Below, one piece after another: positions 1 to 5,932 of a DNA stretch of 9,414 bases. Within the stretch, counting starts at the first letter, position 1, and each line of letters opens with the position of its first letter. The position numbers and the translations under genes were made by a program. Below the pieces are notes generated by a model. The model had not been told where the DNA came from and did no database searches. It saw only the letters and a program-made list of their open reading frames with translations. Source of the DNA: Bacteriovoracaceae bacterium UBA2428 (GTDB lineage Bacteria > Bdellovibrionota > UBA2428); the NCBI GenBank assembly GCA_002343545.1, contig DDRA01000032.1, forward strand, positions 1 through 9,414. The letters run 5' to 3'.

Positions 1-155
1 CCACCGCCCTCCGTCCCGGAGTCGGTCGAGCCGCCGGCCGCCGCCGTCCCACCGCTTGCGCCCCCCAAATCGAGGGTGATTCCGCCGGAACAAGCGACGA
101 GGCCGAGCGAGAGCAAGACGAGCGGGAGGGAGCCCAAGCGAAGCGAAACTTTCAT
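1..155 (-). CDS. Lipoprotein, 5' part only (runs off left edge)
   Basis: This is the N-terminal part of a gene read leftward, with 51 codons visible and no stop before the window edge. The protein starts MKVSLRLGSLPLVLLSLG and continues to LVAC, a canonical type II signal peptide: two positive residues, a Leu-rich core and a lipobox with the acylated Cys at residue 22. After the Cys the chain is Gly/Ser/Thr-rich, typical of a flexible tether behind a lipid anchor. It should therefore be a membrane-anchored lipoprotein, but the functional domain lies outside the window and cannot be named. The start is chosen for the signal peptide. The Shine-Dalgarno is poor: a G-run abuts the ATG. The gene lies 75 bp after the TPR gene on the same strand, so it may be co-transcribed or have its own promoter. 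Confidence 0.75.
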   Translation of the reverse strand, partial: MKVSLRLGSLPLVLLSLGLVACSGGITLDLGGASGGTAAAGGSTDSGTEGG

Positions 156-234
156 TCCCCCAGGGTAGCGGGAAATGCGCGGACCTCCGTGAAGATCAAA
201 AGAAGTCTGCGTGAAATTGTTAACAAAATGTCAA
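156..234 (-). promoter_or_regulatory. AT-rich spacer upstream of lipoprotein gene, candidate promoter
   Basis: This spacer is clearly richer in A/T than its surroundings. On the minus strand it contains a perfect TTGACA (229-234), which overlaps the stop codon of the TPR gene, and right after it the 10-bp palindrome TTGTTAACAA (217-226). No good -10 hexamer is seen 16-18 bp downstream of TTGACA (the hexamer there reads CGCAGA), so a sigma70 promoter is only suggested. The palindrome could be an operator. A GGAGG (184-188) lies too far from the ATG at 155 to serve it. No hairpin with a T-run is visible. Confidence 0.25.
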
Positions 235-545
235 AACTCGGAATCCATCTCGTCCAGCACGGCGCGGATCTCCGTCTCGGGAACCTCGTGCTTTTGCGCG
301 AGCGCCAGCGGGAGACCGCGATCGCAAGCCGCGCGCGCGGCCTCGCGGTCGCCCATCTGCAAGCAGCAACGCGCGAGGTAGGCCCACGCCAAGGCGAAGT
401 CGGGCTGGTCGGCGACGAGGCGCTCGAAGTGCGGGCGAGCCTGCGCAAAGCGGCCCTCCTCGACGAGGTCCTTGGCCAGGCTAATGCGAACGAGTTCGTT
501 ATCCGGGTCTTCTTCGAGCAGAGGGAGCCATCGATCCGAGGACAT
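231..545 (-). CDS. Small TPR protein
   Basis: The gene encodes 104 residues, starting MSSDRWLPLLEEDPDNEL. Two tetratricopeptide repeats are visible. The first spans about residues 14-48 (LAKDLVEEGRFAQARPHF, with the usual small/aromatic pattern) and the second about residues 49-82 (AWAYLARCCLQMGDREAA). An acidic tail ends in DEMDSEF. There is no signal peptide or membrane segment, so it is probably a cytoplasmic protein-protein interaction adaptor; its partner is unknown. The ATG at 545 is preferred to an in-frame start at 671: the longer version would add 42 low-complexity residues that are antisense-like or overlapping translation of the upstream nuclease gene. The Shine-Dalgarno is weak (TCTTCC lies before the ATG). 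The start is 11 bp after the stop of the EEP gene on the same strand, so the two are probably one transcript. Confidence 0.8.
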   Translation of the reverse strand: MSSDRWLPLLEEDPDNELVRISLAKDLVEEGRFAQARPHFERLVADQPDFALAWAYLARCCLQMGDREAARAACDRGLPLALAQKHEVPETEIRAVLDEMDSEF

Positions 546-556
546 CGTGGAAGATC

Positions 557-1660
557 TTAGCGCACGAACTCGAAGTCGGCATAGACCGGCAGGTGGTCCG
601 AGCTGCCCTTGGGGCAGGCCGCGCGGGGATTCGACGGAGCGCGGCCGCCGCGGGCGCCCAAGATCTCGCAACCTTCCGGGATGCCCGTGGTCGGCACGAG
701 GGAGTGGCGGTAAACCTGGATGCTGCCGCCCTTGTACTTGATCCGGGCCGAAAGGGGATTGCGAGCGGCGTCGCTACCGGCGCCGACGAGCATGTGATCC
801 AAGGTACTCCAGCTCTTCTCGGGGTGGAAATAGTGGGTGCCGCGCTCTTCGGGCTTGAGCGAGAGGAGTTCCGAATCCAGCGCAAAGAAGCTGCCGAGGC
901 CGCCCGTCACGAGGTCGTCGATCTTGTCGACGAGGCGCATGCCGCGCTCGAAGGGCACGTCGCCCAGCTCGTCGTTAAAGTCGCCCATCGCCACGGCGAG
1001 GGCACGGGCGTTCGAACGCAGCGTCGCCGTCATGCGCTCGCTCAGGATCTTGGCCGCCTCGGTCCGTTGCGCCGGACGCGTCGGCTCGTTGCTGCGGGCC
1101 GGCCAGTGGTTCACGAAGGCGGCGACCTGCGCGCCGTTGGGCAGGCGAAGCGCGACCTCGAGGATGTCGCGCGTGCCGCGGCCATTCAGGGGGCCACGGT
1201 CCATCGCGTGCGACTGGGAAGAAACGATGGGATGCTTGGAGATGAGCGCCGTGCGGATACCGCGCGGGTCCTTCGTCGCGGCAAGAACCATGTGGGGGAA
1301 GGCATTCTTGAGACCTTCGGAGACGAGGCGCTTGAGGATGGCTTCGTTCTCGATCTCGACGAGACCGACGACGTCGGCCTCGGACTCGAGGATAACGCGA
1401 CCGATGTTCATGATCTTGTCGCGCAGGACGCGCTCCGTCCAAACTTGCGCGCCCTTCGGCGTGAAGTCGTCGTCCGAGGTGCTCGGATCGTCTTCCGTGT
1501 CGAAGAGGTTCTGGACGTTGTAGGTCAGGACGCGAAGACGGGTCGTATTCGCGTTGTTGGACTCACGTCCGGGGCGGGTGGGAAAAACCGGAGCCGCGGT
1601 GGCCTCCAGGCTCGTCGTAACGAGAAGGGCCAGGGCGAGAAGGTTCCGGAAATTCCGCAT
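557..1660 (-). CDS. Secreted endonuclease/exonuclease/phosphatase (EEP) family protein
   Basis: The gene encodes 367 residues. Residues 1-22 form a Sec signal peptide (MRNFRNLLALALLVTTSLEA, cleavage after ATA), so the enzyme is exported to the periplasm or beyond. The rest is one EEP (DNase I-like) domain with all motifs in order: LTYNVQN (about 45-51, metal/phosphate Asn), VEIENE (101-106, metal Glu), NHWPAR (184-189), GDFND (226-230, catalytic Asp/Asn), STLDHMLV (285-292) and a terminal SSDHLPVYADF (353-363, catalytic His356). It is thus expected to be a Mg-dependent phosphodiesterase. The substrate is not fixed by sequence; bacterial secreted relatives are often nucleases. C331 and C349 could pair. 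An in-frame start at 1696 would add 12 residues before the signal peptide. The start at 1660 is preferred because GGGAG (1668-1672) sits 7 nt upstream and the n-region fits. It heads the EEP-TPR unit and is divergent from the exported protein at 1851. Confidence 0.88.
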   Translation of the reverse strand: MRNFRNLLALALLVTTSLEATAAPVFPTRPGRESNNANTTRLRVLTYNVQNLFDTEDDPSTSDDDFTPKGAQVWTERVLRDKIMNIGRVILESEADVVGLVEIENEAILKRLVSEGLKNAFPHMVLAATKDPRGIRTALISKHPIVSSQSHAMDRGPLNGRGTRDILEVALRLPNGAQVAAFVNHWPARSNEPTRPAQRTEAAKILSERMTATLRSNARALAVAMGDFNDELGDVPFERGMRLVDKIDDLVTGGLGSFFALDSELLSLKPEERGTHYFHPEKSWSTLDHMLVGAGSDAARNPLSARIKYKGGSIQVYRHSLVPTTGIPEGCEILGARGGRAPSNPRAACPKGSSDHLPVYADFEFVR

Positions 1661-1765
1661 CTCAGATCTCCCAAGGGAGCGGCGAAGGCCGCCCAACCGA
1701 TAAGCGTTCCTAATGTCAAAGTTAAGGATTGCTCAAGGGAAAAATTCAGACCGAAGCACAAAGTT

Positions 1766-1791
1766 CGGACGTTTCTCGACTGGAACGTCCG
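1766..1791. repeat. 10-bp inverted repeat / hairpin in divergent intergenic region
   Basis: The arms CGGACGTTTC (1766-1775) and GGAACGTCCG (1782-1791) pair over 10 bp with a single G-T wobble, leaving a 6-nt loop TCGACT. There is no T-run after it on either strand, so it is not a standard intrinsic terminator. Its place, 60 bp before the ATG of the exported protein gene, suits an operator (near-palindrome CGGACGTT) or a 5'-leader hairpin. Confidence 0.5.
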
Positions 1792-1840
1792 CGTTTGCCG
1801 TCGAGAACGCTTCGGCCGTTGCGCTAGGACGAAATCACGA

Positions 1841-1846
1841 AGGAGG
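1841..1846 (+). promoter_or_regulatory. Shine-Dalgarno AGGAGG
   Basis: A perfect AGGAGG lies 4 nt before the ATG at 1851. Together with the signal peptide that follows, it fixes the start of the exported protein and excludes the longer in-frame start at 1713. Confidence 0.8.
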
Positions 1847-1850
1847 CCCC

Positions 1851-2435
1851 ATGAAATCTACCATTCTTGTCCTCGCGTCCTTGGTCGGTGCGAATGCTTG
1901 GGCGGCGCCCTCCCTGGGTTCCTGGGCCGGAAACTACGAGCCGGTCGAAAACTGTCTCGTCGAAGCCGACCGGGTCGCGAACGGATTGGGCCGAGAATAC
2001 GGCTTCCACCCGGTCGTCCGCTTCGGCCTTTCGGCTTCGGATTGGTTGAGCGTGGCTCTGCAAGTCGAGCGGGGTCCCCGCTCCGGAAACGCCTCGACCG
2101 GCTTTTCGTCGGGATTCGACTGGTACGGGCCTCGGCTCGGTCGTCAGACTCGGACCTTCCCGCCCAAACTGCCCAGCTGGAACGACTCGAGCACCGGATC
2201 CCACCGCGTTCTCGAGCTCCGTAACGAGGGTAAGACGCTCACGATCGACTACCGCACGACCTCCCTCGAGCTGCCCTACATCCCGACCGGAAAAGTCCAG
2301 ATTTTCTTCCAACTCACGGCGGAAGCCGGGGGCCTCTATACCCTCGAGTTCCGAAGCTCACTCAACAGCTCCGGAGACAAAAGCGTGAACCGACTTCATC
2401 GCTGCAAAATGCGCAAACTTGAAGCGGGCACCTAG
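1851..2435 (+). CDS. Exported protein of unknown function
   Basis: The gene encodes 194 residues. Residues 1-18 are a clear Sec signal peptide (MKSTILVLASLVGANAWA, cleavage before APSLGS), so the mature protein is about 176 residues and periplasmic or secreted. I do not recognise a family. What can be seen is a start with GSWAGNYEPVENC and alternating hydrophobic/polar stretches in the second half (VLELRNEGKTLTIDY, KVQIFFQLTAEAGGLYTLEF), which suggest a mostly beta-strand fold such as a small barrel. Only two Cys remain, C35 near the mature N-terminus and C185 near the C-terminus, which could form one disulfide tying the ends together. There is no lipobox and no membrane segment after the signal. 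A central Gly/Ser/Arg/Pro-rich part (about 74-120) may be a loop. It stands alone on the plus strand between two minus-strand units. Confidence 0.8.
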   Translation: MKSTILVLASLVGANAWAAPSLGSWAGNYEPVENCLVEADRVANGLGREYGFHPVVRFGLSASDWLSVALQVERGPRSGNASTGFSSGFDWYGPRLGRQTRTFPPKLPSWNDSSTGSHRVLELRNEGKTLTIDYRTTSLELPYIPTGKVQIFFQLTAEAGGLYTLEFRSSLNSSGDKSVNRLHRCKMRKLEAGT

Positions 2436-3097
2436 TCCAGGTCGCCCTCGACCAAGGCCTGCTCGTAACCCGGCCAGAGGATCGAAAGCGGGTCGATGGG
2501 ATCGGCCCCCTTTCGCAATTCGAAGTGCAAGTGAGGGCCTTGCGCCCTTCCCGAGCGTCCCGAGTAGCCGATGAGCTGGCCCTTGCGGACCTTACGACCA
2601 ACGCCCACGACGTACTTGGAAAGGTGGGCGTAGGCCGTCGACCAGCCCCCGCCATGGTCGATCACAATGAGACGACCGTAGCCCCGCAGGCGCGAGCCGC
2701 GGTAGATGACCGTGCCATCGGCCGAGGAGAGGATCGCCGTGCCCGTGGGGGCCCGCAGATCGATACCGTCGTGCATCCGCTTCGTCGTGCGCCAACCGTA
2801 GAATTGCAAGATGACGGGCTTCTGCACGGGCCAGTCGAAGGCGGGTCGCGTGGGATCCGCCCGGCGACGGGCCGGCCCCGAAGAAGAACCCGCCGACCCG
2901 AAATCCGTTTCGACCGTCGAAGGAACGGGCGGCGTCACCGGACGCGCGGAACGATCCGCCCTTGGCGCCTGCGCGCGGCCAAGGCGCGAGGAGCTCGCGC
3001 ACCCCGTCGCCAGGGTTGCGAGCACGATCCCGATCAACGCCCGGCTTAACCTCGGCGCGAACGGGAACGCGTCGCCAAGGGGCCTTCCAAGTCCCAC
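2432..3097 (-). CDS. M23 family (LytM) peptidase lipoprotein, NlpD-like context
   Basis: The gene encodes 221 residues from a GTG start. It has a lipoprotein signal with core ALIGIVLATLATGC and the lipid Cys at 33; the lipobox ATGC has Ala instead of Leu at -3. A Ser/Pro/Arg/Ala-rich linker (34-87) leads to a complete LytM domain (about 88-203): HDGID (H109, D113), AHLS (H158) and HLHFEL (H189, H191), i.e. the zinc ligands and catalytic His of M23 glycyl or DD-endopeptidases. It probably cleaves cross-bridges of peptidoglycan from a membrane anchor. No LysM domain is present. The GTG is supported by GGAGG (3108-3112) 10 nt upstream. The start overlaps the 3' end of surE by 52 bp, so translation is probably coupled. 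The order surE then LytM lipoprotein recalls surE-pcm-nlpD, but E. coli NlpD has a degenerate active site, whereas this one looks active. The stop shares CTAG with the convergent exported protein gene. Confidence 0.87.
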   Translation of the reverse strand: MGLGRPLGDAFPFAPRLSRALIGIVLATLATGCASSSRLGRAQAPRADRSARPVTPPVPSTVETDFGSAGSSSGPARRRADPTRPAFDWPVQKPVILQFYGWRTTKRMHDGIDLRAPTGTAILSSADGTVIYRGSRLRGYGRLIVIDHGGGWSTAYAHLSKYVVGVGRKVRKGQLIGYSGRSGRAQGPHLHFELRKGADPIDPLSILWPGYEQALVEGDLD

Positions 3098-3942
3098 CGG
3101 CTCAGATCCTCCATGAATTCGTACTGGGTCACGTCGATCTTGCAGGGCGTGATCGAGATGTAATGTTTGTCGAGGACTTCGCAGTCCGAGCCCTCGATCG
3201 GACGGAAGCCGGCGTAGAGACCGCCGAGCCAGTAGTAAGGCTTGCCGCGGCTATCGCGCTTCTCTTCGATCTTATCCGTATAGATTCTGAAGCCTTGGCG
3301 CGAAACCCGAACGCCTTTGATCTTGGCCTTCGGCACGTTGGGGAAGTTGATGTTGAGGAGGCAATGCGGGGGGATACCGTGCTCGAGGACCTGCGGCACG
3401 AGGTGCGCGATGTACTCGGCGGCGTCCTCGAAGTGCGGTTTCGTCTTGCTGCCCGGCTCGGCGTGGTAATCGAGCGAGGTGGCCATGGCCGGGATCCCGA
3501 GCACGGCGCCTTCGCGGGCGGCCGCCACGGTGCCCGAGTAGTACATGTCGTTGCCGACGTTCACGCCGTTGTTGATCCCCGAAATGATGATGTCGGGGCG
3601 GGTCTTCAGAACCTGGCGCAAACCGAGGTAGACGCAATCGGCGGGGGTCCCGCTCGTCGCCCACTGGTCGATGCGCTTTTCCTCGCTGACGTGGAACATA
3701 CGGATCGGCTTATGCAGGGTGAGCGCGTGGCCCATCGTGCTCTGTTCGCGTTCCGGCGCGACGATCGTCACGTGACCGATGCGGCTCAGCGCCTTCGCGA
3801 GGGCTTGGATCCCCGGGCTCTTGATGCCGTCGTCGTTGGAAAGGAGAATGCGAATGCCGTCTTTCTTCTTTTTTCCGGCGCCTTTGGCGATCGGACTCAG
3901 AACGGCGGATTTCGCGGTGTTCGTCTTGGTGCGTGAAGCCAT
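3046..3942 (-). CDS. surE: 5'/3'-nucleotidase SurE
   Basis: The gene encodes 298 residues. SurE is a metal-dependent nucleoside-5'/3'-monophosphate phosphatase (also acting on short polyphosphate in E. coli), cytoplasmic and linked to stationary-phase survival. The family signature is complete: RILLSNDDGI (31-40, metal Asp37 and Asp38), PEREQSTMGHALT (Ser68, metal/phosphate loop), ATSGTPADCVYLGL and SGINNGVNVG (Asn124), then YSGTVAAAREG. The spacing of D37, S68 and N124 matches the family. It is longer than the usual 250 or so residues because of a 28-residue N-terminal extension rich in Lys, Thr and Ala (ending GKKKKDG). The extension is real: ATG at 3942 is the only ATG/GTG/TTG before the fold, and an in-frame TAG lies four codons upstream. 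The Shine-Dalgarno is weak. It is followed by, and overlaps, the M23 lipoprotein gene, and is divergent from korA. Confidence 0.95.
   Translation of the reverse strand: MASRTKTNTAKSAVLSPIAKGAGKKKKDGIRILLSNDDGIKSPGIQALAKALSRIGHVTIVAPEREQSTMGHALTLHKPIRMFHVSEEKRIDQWATSGTPADCVYLGLRQVLKTRPDIIISGINNGVNVGNDMYYSGTVAAAREGAVLGIPAMATSLDYHAEPGSKTKPHFEDAAEYIAHLVPQVLEHGIPPHCLLNINFPNVPKAKIKGVRVSRQGFRIYTDKIEEKRDSRGKPYYWLGGLYAGFRPIEGSDCEVLDKHYISITPCKIDVTQYEFMEDLSRWDLEGPLATRSRSRRG
3108..3112 (-). promoter_or_regulatory. Shine-Dalgarno GGAGG inside surE for the GTG start at 3097
   Basis: On the minus strand GGAGG lies within the surE codons for Met-Glu-Asp and is 10 nt before the GTG at 3097. It supports a non-ATG start for the M23 gene and a 52-bp overlap with surE. 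Confidence 0.6.
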
Positions 3943-4114
3943 CGATTTAATCTAATGGAGCTTTCGCCATTTCCATAGCCCACCGCCGCAACGCGTCTTA
4001 AGCTTGTGAACTTTGACGTGATCGACCGATCCGCCCGGGAATTTGTGCTAACCTTCGGGGCGTCCGCTCAATCTAGTTATCGGACGTTGTTAAGGAGCGA
4101 AACATCTCAAGGCC
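3943..4114. promoter_or_regulatory. Divergent intergenic region surE / korA
   Basis: The 172-bp region must hold promoters for both surE and the korA-korB operon. On the plus strand a TTGACG (4013-4018) resembles a -35 box, but no TATAAT-like element lies 16-18 bp after it; TAGTTAT (4074-4080) is AT-rich but unpaired with a -35. On the minus strand TTAAGA and TATGGA at 18-bp spacing are only a weak match. AAGGAG (4092-4097) lies 17 nt from the korA ATG, which is longer than usual. No strong hairpin was found. Confidence 0.35.
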
Positions 4115-5932
4115 ATGAGTCAGTCCAGTCAGATTATCAATGACATGTCGATCCAGTTCGCCACGGTGAACGGTTCGGGCTCGCAGAGCGCGAACAATAT
4201 CATCACCAAAGGCATTTTCCGGATGGGGATTCCGGTCGGACCGAAGAACCTCTTCCCCTCGAACATCCAGGGTCTCCCGACTTGGTACACGATTCGTGTT
4301 TCCAAGGACGGATACCGGGCTCGCAAGAAAGAGCTCGATTGGGTCGTTTGCATGAACCCGGACACGCTCGTCGAAGACGTGAACTCGGTTCAACCGGGCG
4401 GTGTCGTCGTTTACAACACGGACATCCTGCCGAAGGGCTACACCCCGACCCGCAAGGACGTCATCTACTACCCCGTGCCCTTCACTTCGCTCGCGCGGGA
4501 CAAAGTCAAGGACGTCAAGCTTCGCAAGATGCTCGTGAACGTCCTTTACGTGGGCGTACTGACCGAGCTTTTGAGCCTCGACCTCGAAGTTATCAAGGGC
4601 GTCATCAAGGACACCTTCGCCTCCAAGCCGAAGGCCATCGACGCCAACGTCGAAGCTCTCGAAGCGGGCATCAACTACGCGAAGGAAAACCTCAAGAAGC
4701 AGGACAACTACCGTCTCGAGAAGATGGACGAGAACAAGGGTCTCTTCCTCTCCGACGGTAACCAGCTCGCCGCGCTCGGCTCCGTCATGGGCGGCTGCAC
4801 GGTCTGCGCTTGGTACCCCATCACGCCTTCCTCCTCGCTTTGCGAGAGCTTCATCGCCTTCACCGAGAAGCACCGCCAAGACGGCAAGGGCACGAAGAAC
4901 GTCGGCATCATCCAGGCCGAAGACGAACTCGCTTCGCTCGAGATGGTGCTCGGTGCCGGTTGGGCCGGTGCCCGCGCGATGACGGCGACCTCGGGTCCCG
5001 GCGTCTCGCTCATGGGTGAGTTCGCGGGTCTCGCGTACTTCGCCGAGATCCCGGCCGTCATCTTCGACGTCCAGCGCATGGGCCCCTCGACGGGTCTCCC
5101 CACGCGCACCTGCCAAGCCGACATCCTCCAGGCCGTCACTCTCTCGCACGGCGACAAGCGCCACCCGATCATCATCCCGGGCGGCGCTGAAGAAGCCTAC
5201 GAATTCGCCCGCATCAGCTTTGACGTTGCCGAGCAGCTTCAGCAGCTCGTCTTCGTCATGCTCGACCTCGATCTCGGCATGAACATCTGGAACTGCCAAC
5301 AGCTCCCCTACCCGACGGATGGCTTCAAGCGCGGCAAGGTCCTCACGGCCGAGCAGCTCGAGAAGACGAAGGACTGGGGCCGTTACAAAGACGTCGACGG
5401 CGACGGCGTGTGCTACCGTACGCTGCCCGGCACGGACCACGCTCGCGCGGCCTACTTCACGCGCGGCACGGGTCACACCGAGTACGCCACGTACTCCGAG
5501 AAGCCCGAAGACTGGCAAAAGAACATCGAGCGCCTCAACAAAAAGTGGACGACGGCGCTCAAGTACGTTCCCAAGCCGGTCGTCGACGACAAGGGCCACA
5601 AGGTTGGCATCATCGCTTACGGCACGACGGATCTTTGCATGCGCGAGAGCCGCGACCAGATGAAGCGTGAGCACAACCTCGACGCGGACTACCTCCGTAT
5701 TCGCTCGGTTCCCTTCCACGACGAAGTCAAAGCCTTCTTCGAGAAGCACGACCGCGTTTACGTCATCGACCAGAACCGCGACGGTCAGATGGAGCAGCTG
5801 CTCCGTATGAACTACACGGAAGGTCGCATCACCGATAAGATCCGCTCGGTCCGTCACTACAACGGCATGCCGCTCGACGCGCGCACCGTGACCGACGCCA
5901 TCCTGAGCTTCGAGAAAGGAAACGCGCGATGA
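4115..5932 (+). CDS. korA: 2-oxoacid:ferredoxin oxidoreductase, fused gamma-alpha subunit (KorA)
   Basis: The gene encodes 605 residues. With KorB it oxidises a 2-oxoacid, most likely 2-oxoglutarate, with CoA to succinyl-CoA and CO2 while reducing ferredoxin; the complex is cytoplasmic. Residues about 12-195 are the gamma domain (ATVNGSGSQSANNII, then TWYTIRVSKDGYRARK). A linker leads at about 213 to the alpha domain with GNQLAALGSVMGG, the hallmark YPITPSS (234-240, substrate carboxylate contact), IQAEDELASLEM (266-277), TSGPGVSLM and GPSTGLPTRTCQADI (323-337). A C-terminal domain (about 490-600) carries VGIIAYGTTD. The length and gamma-alpha order are normal for the two-subunit type of alphaproteobacteria and relatives. 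There is no ferredoxin-like (CxxCxxC) domain. The ATG at 4115 is the first possible start after an in-frame TAA at 4091; ATG 4145 is an alternative that would remove ten residues. The Shine-Dalgarno is distant. The stop overlaps korB as ATGA. The specificity for 2-oxoglutarate is from resemblance, not proof. Confidence 0.92.
   Translation: MSQSSQIINDMSIQFATVNGSGSQSANNIITKGIFRMGIPVGPKNLFPSNIQGLPTWYTIRVSKDGYRARKKELDWVVCMNPDTLVEDVNSVQPGGVVVYNTDILPKGYTPTRKDVIYYPVPFTSLARDKVKDVKLRKMLVNVLYVGVLTELLSLDLEVIKGVIKDTFASKPKAIDANVEALEAGINYAKENLKKQDNYRLEKMDENKGLFLSDGNQLAALGSVMGGCTVCAWYPITPSSSLCESFIAFTEKHRQDGKGTKNVGIIQAEDELASLEMVLGAGWAGARAMTATSGPGVSLMGEFAGLAYFAEIPAVIFDVQRMGPSTGLPTRTCQADILQAVTLSHGDKRHPIIIPGGAEEAYEFARISFDVAEQLQQLVFVMLDLDLGMNIWNCQQLPYPTDGFKRGKVLTAEQLEKTKDWGRYKDVDGDGVCYRTLPGTDHARAAYFTRGTGHTEYATYSEKPEDWQKNIERLNKKWTTALKYVPKPVVDDKGHKVGIIAYGTTDLCMRESRDQMKREHNLDADYLRIRSVPFHDEVKAFFEKHDRVYVIDQNRDGQMEQLLRMNYTEGRITDKIRSVRHYNGMPLDARTVTDAILSFEKGNAR
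5915..5920 (+). promoter_or_regulatory. Shine-Dalgarno AAAGGA for korB within korA
   Basis: AAAGGA ends 8 nt before the korB ATG at 5929 and lies inside the last korA codons. It fixes the korB start and, with the ATGA overlap, indicates translational coupling that keeps the two subunits in step. Confidence 0.65.

Larger units (their letters stand above)
1661..1850. promoter_or_regulatory. Divergent intergenic region (EEP nuclease / exported protein)
   Basis: The 190-bp region separates two divergent genes, so promoters for both should lie here. It includes an A-rich stretch near 1708-1750, unusual for this window. On the minus strand TTGACA-like and TTGAGC hexamers occur around 1712-1740, but no convincing -10 partner is present at the standard spacing. 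I could not assign exact promoters on either strand. Confidence 0.35.

Noticed and set aside
174..188. GGAGG 7 nt before an in-frame ATT that could start the left-edge lipoprotein
   Set aside because: ATT starts are extremely rare and the ATG at 155 already gives a complete type II signal peptide.
1713..1850. Longer start (ATG 1713) for the exported protein
   Set aside because: It would bury the signal peptide 46 residues inside the protein; AGGAGG before 1851 points to the shorter form.
593..2224. A 543-codon plus-strand open frame antisense to the EEP gene
   Set aside because: It is a product of GC-rich codon bias opposite a real gene: the complementary strand encodes all EEP motifs and a signal peptide, while this frame gives low-complexity Arg/Gly/Val text and runs through the intergenic region into another real gene.
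2962..3936. A 324-codon plus-strand frame opposite surE
   Set aside because: SurE on the minus strand has all family motifs; this frame is an antisense shadow.
4073..5857. A 594-codon minus-strand open frame opposite korA
   Set aside because: The translation is Val/Asp/Glu/Leu-rich with no domain, as expected for the antisense of high-GC codons; korA on the plus strand is unambiguous.
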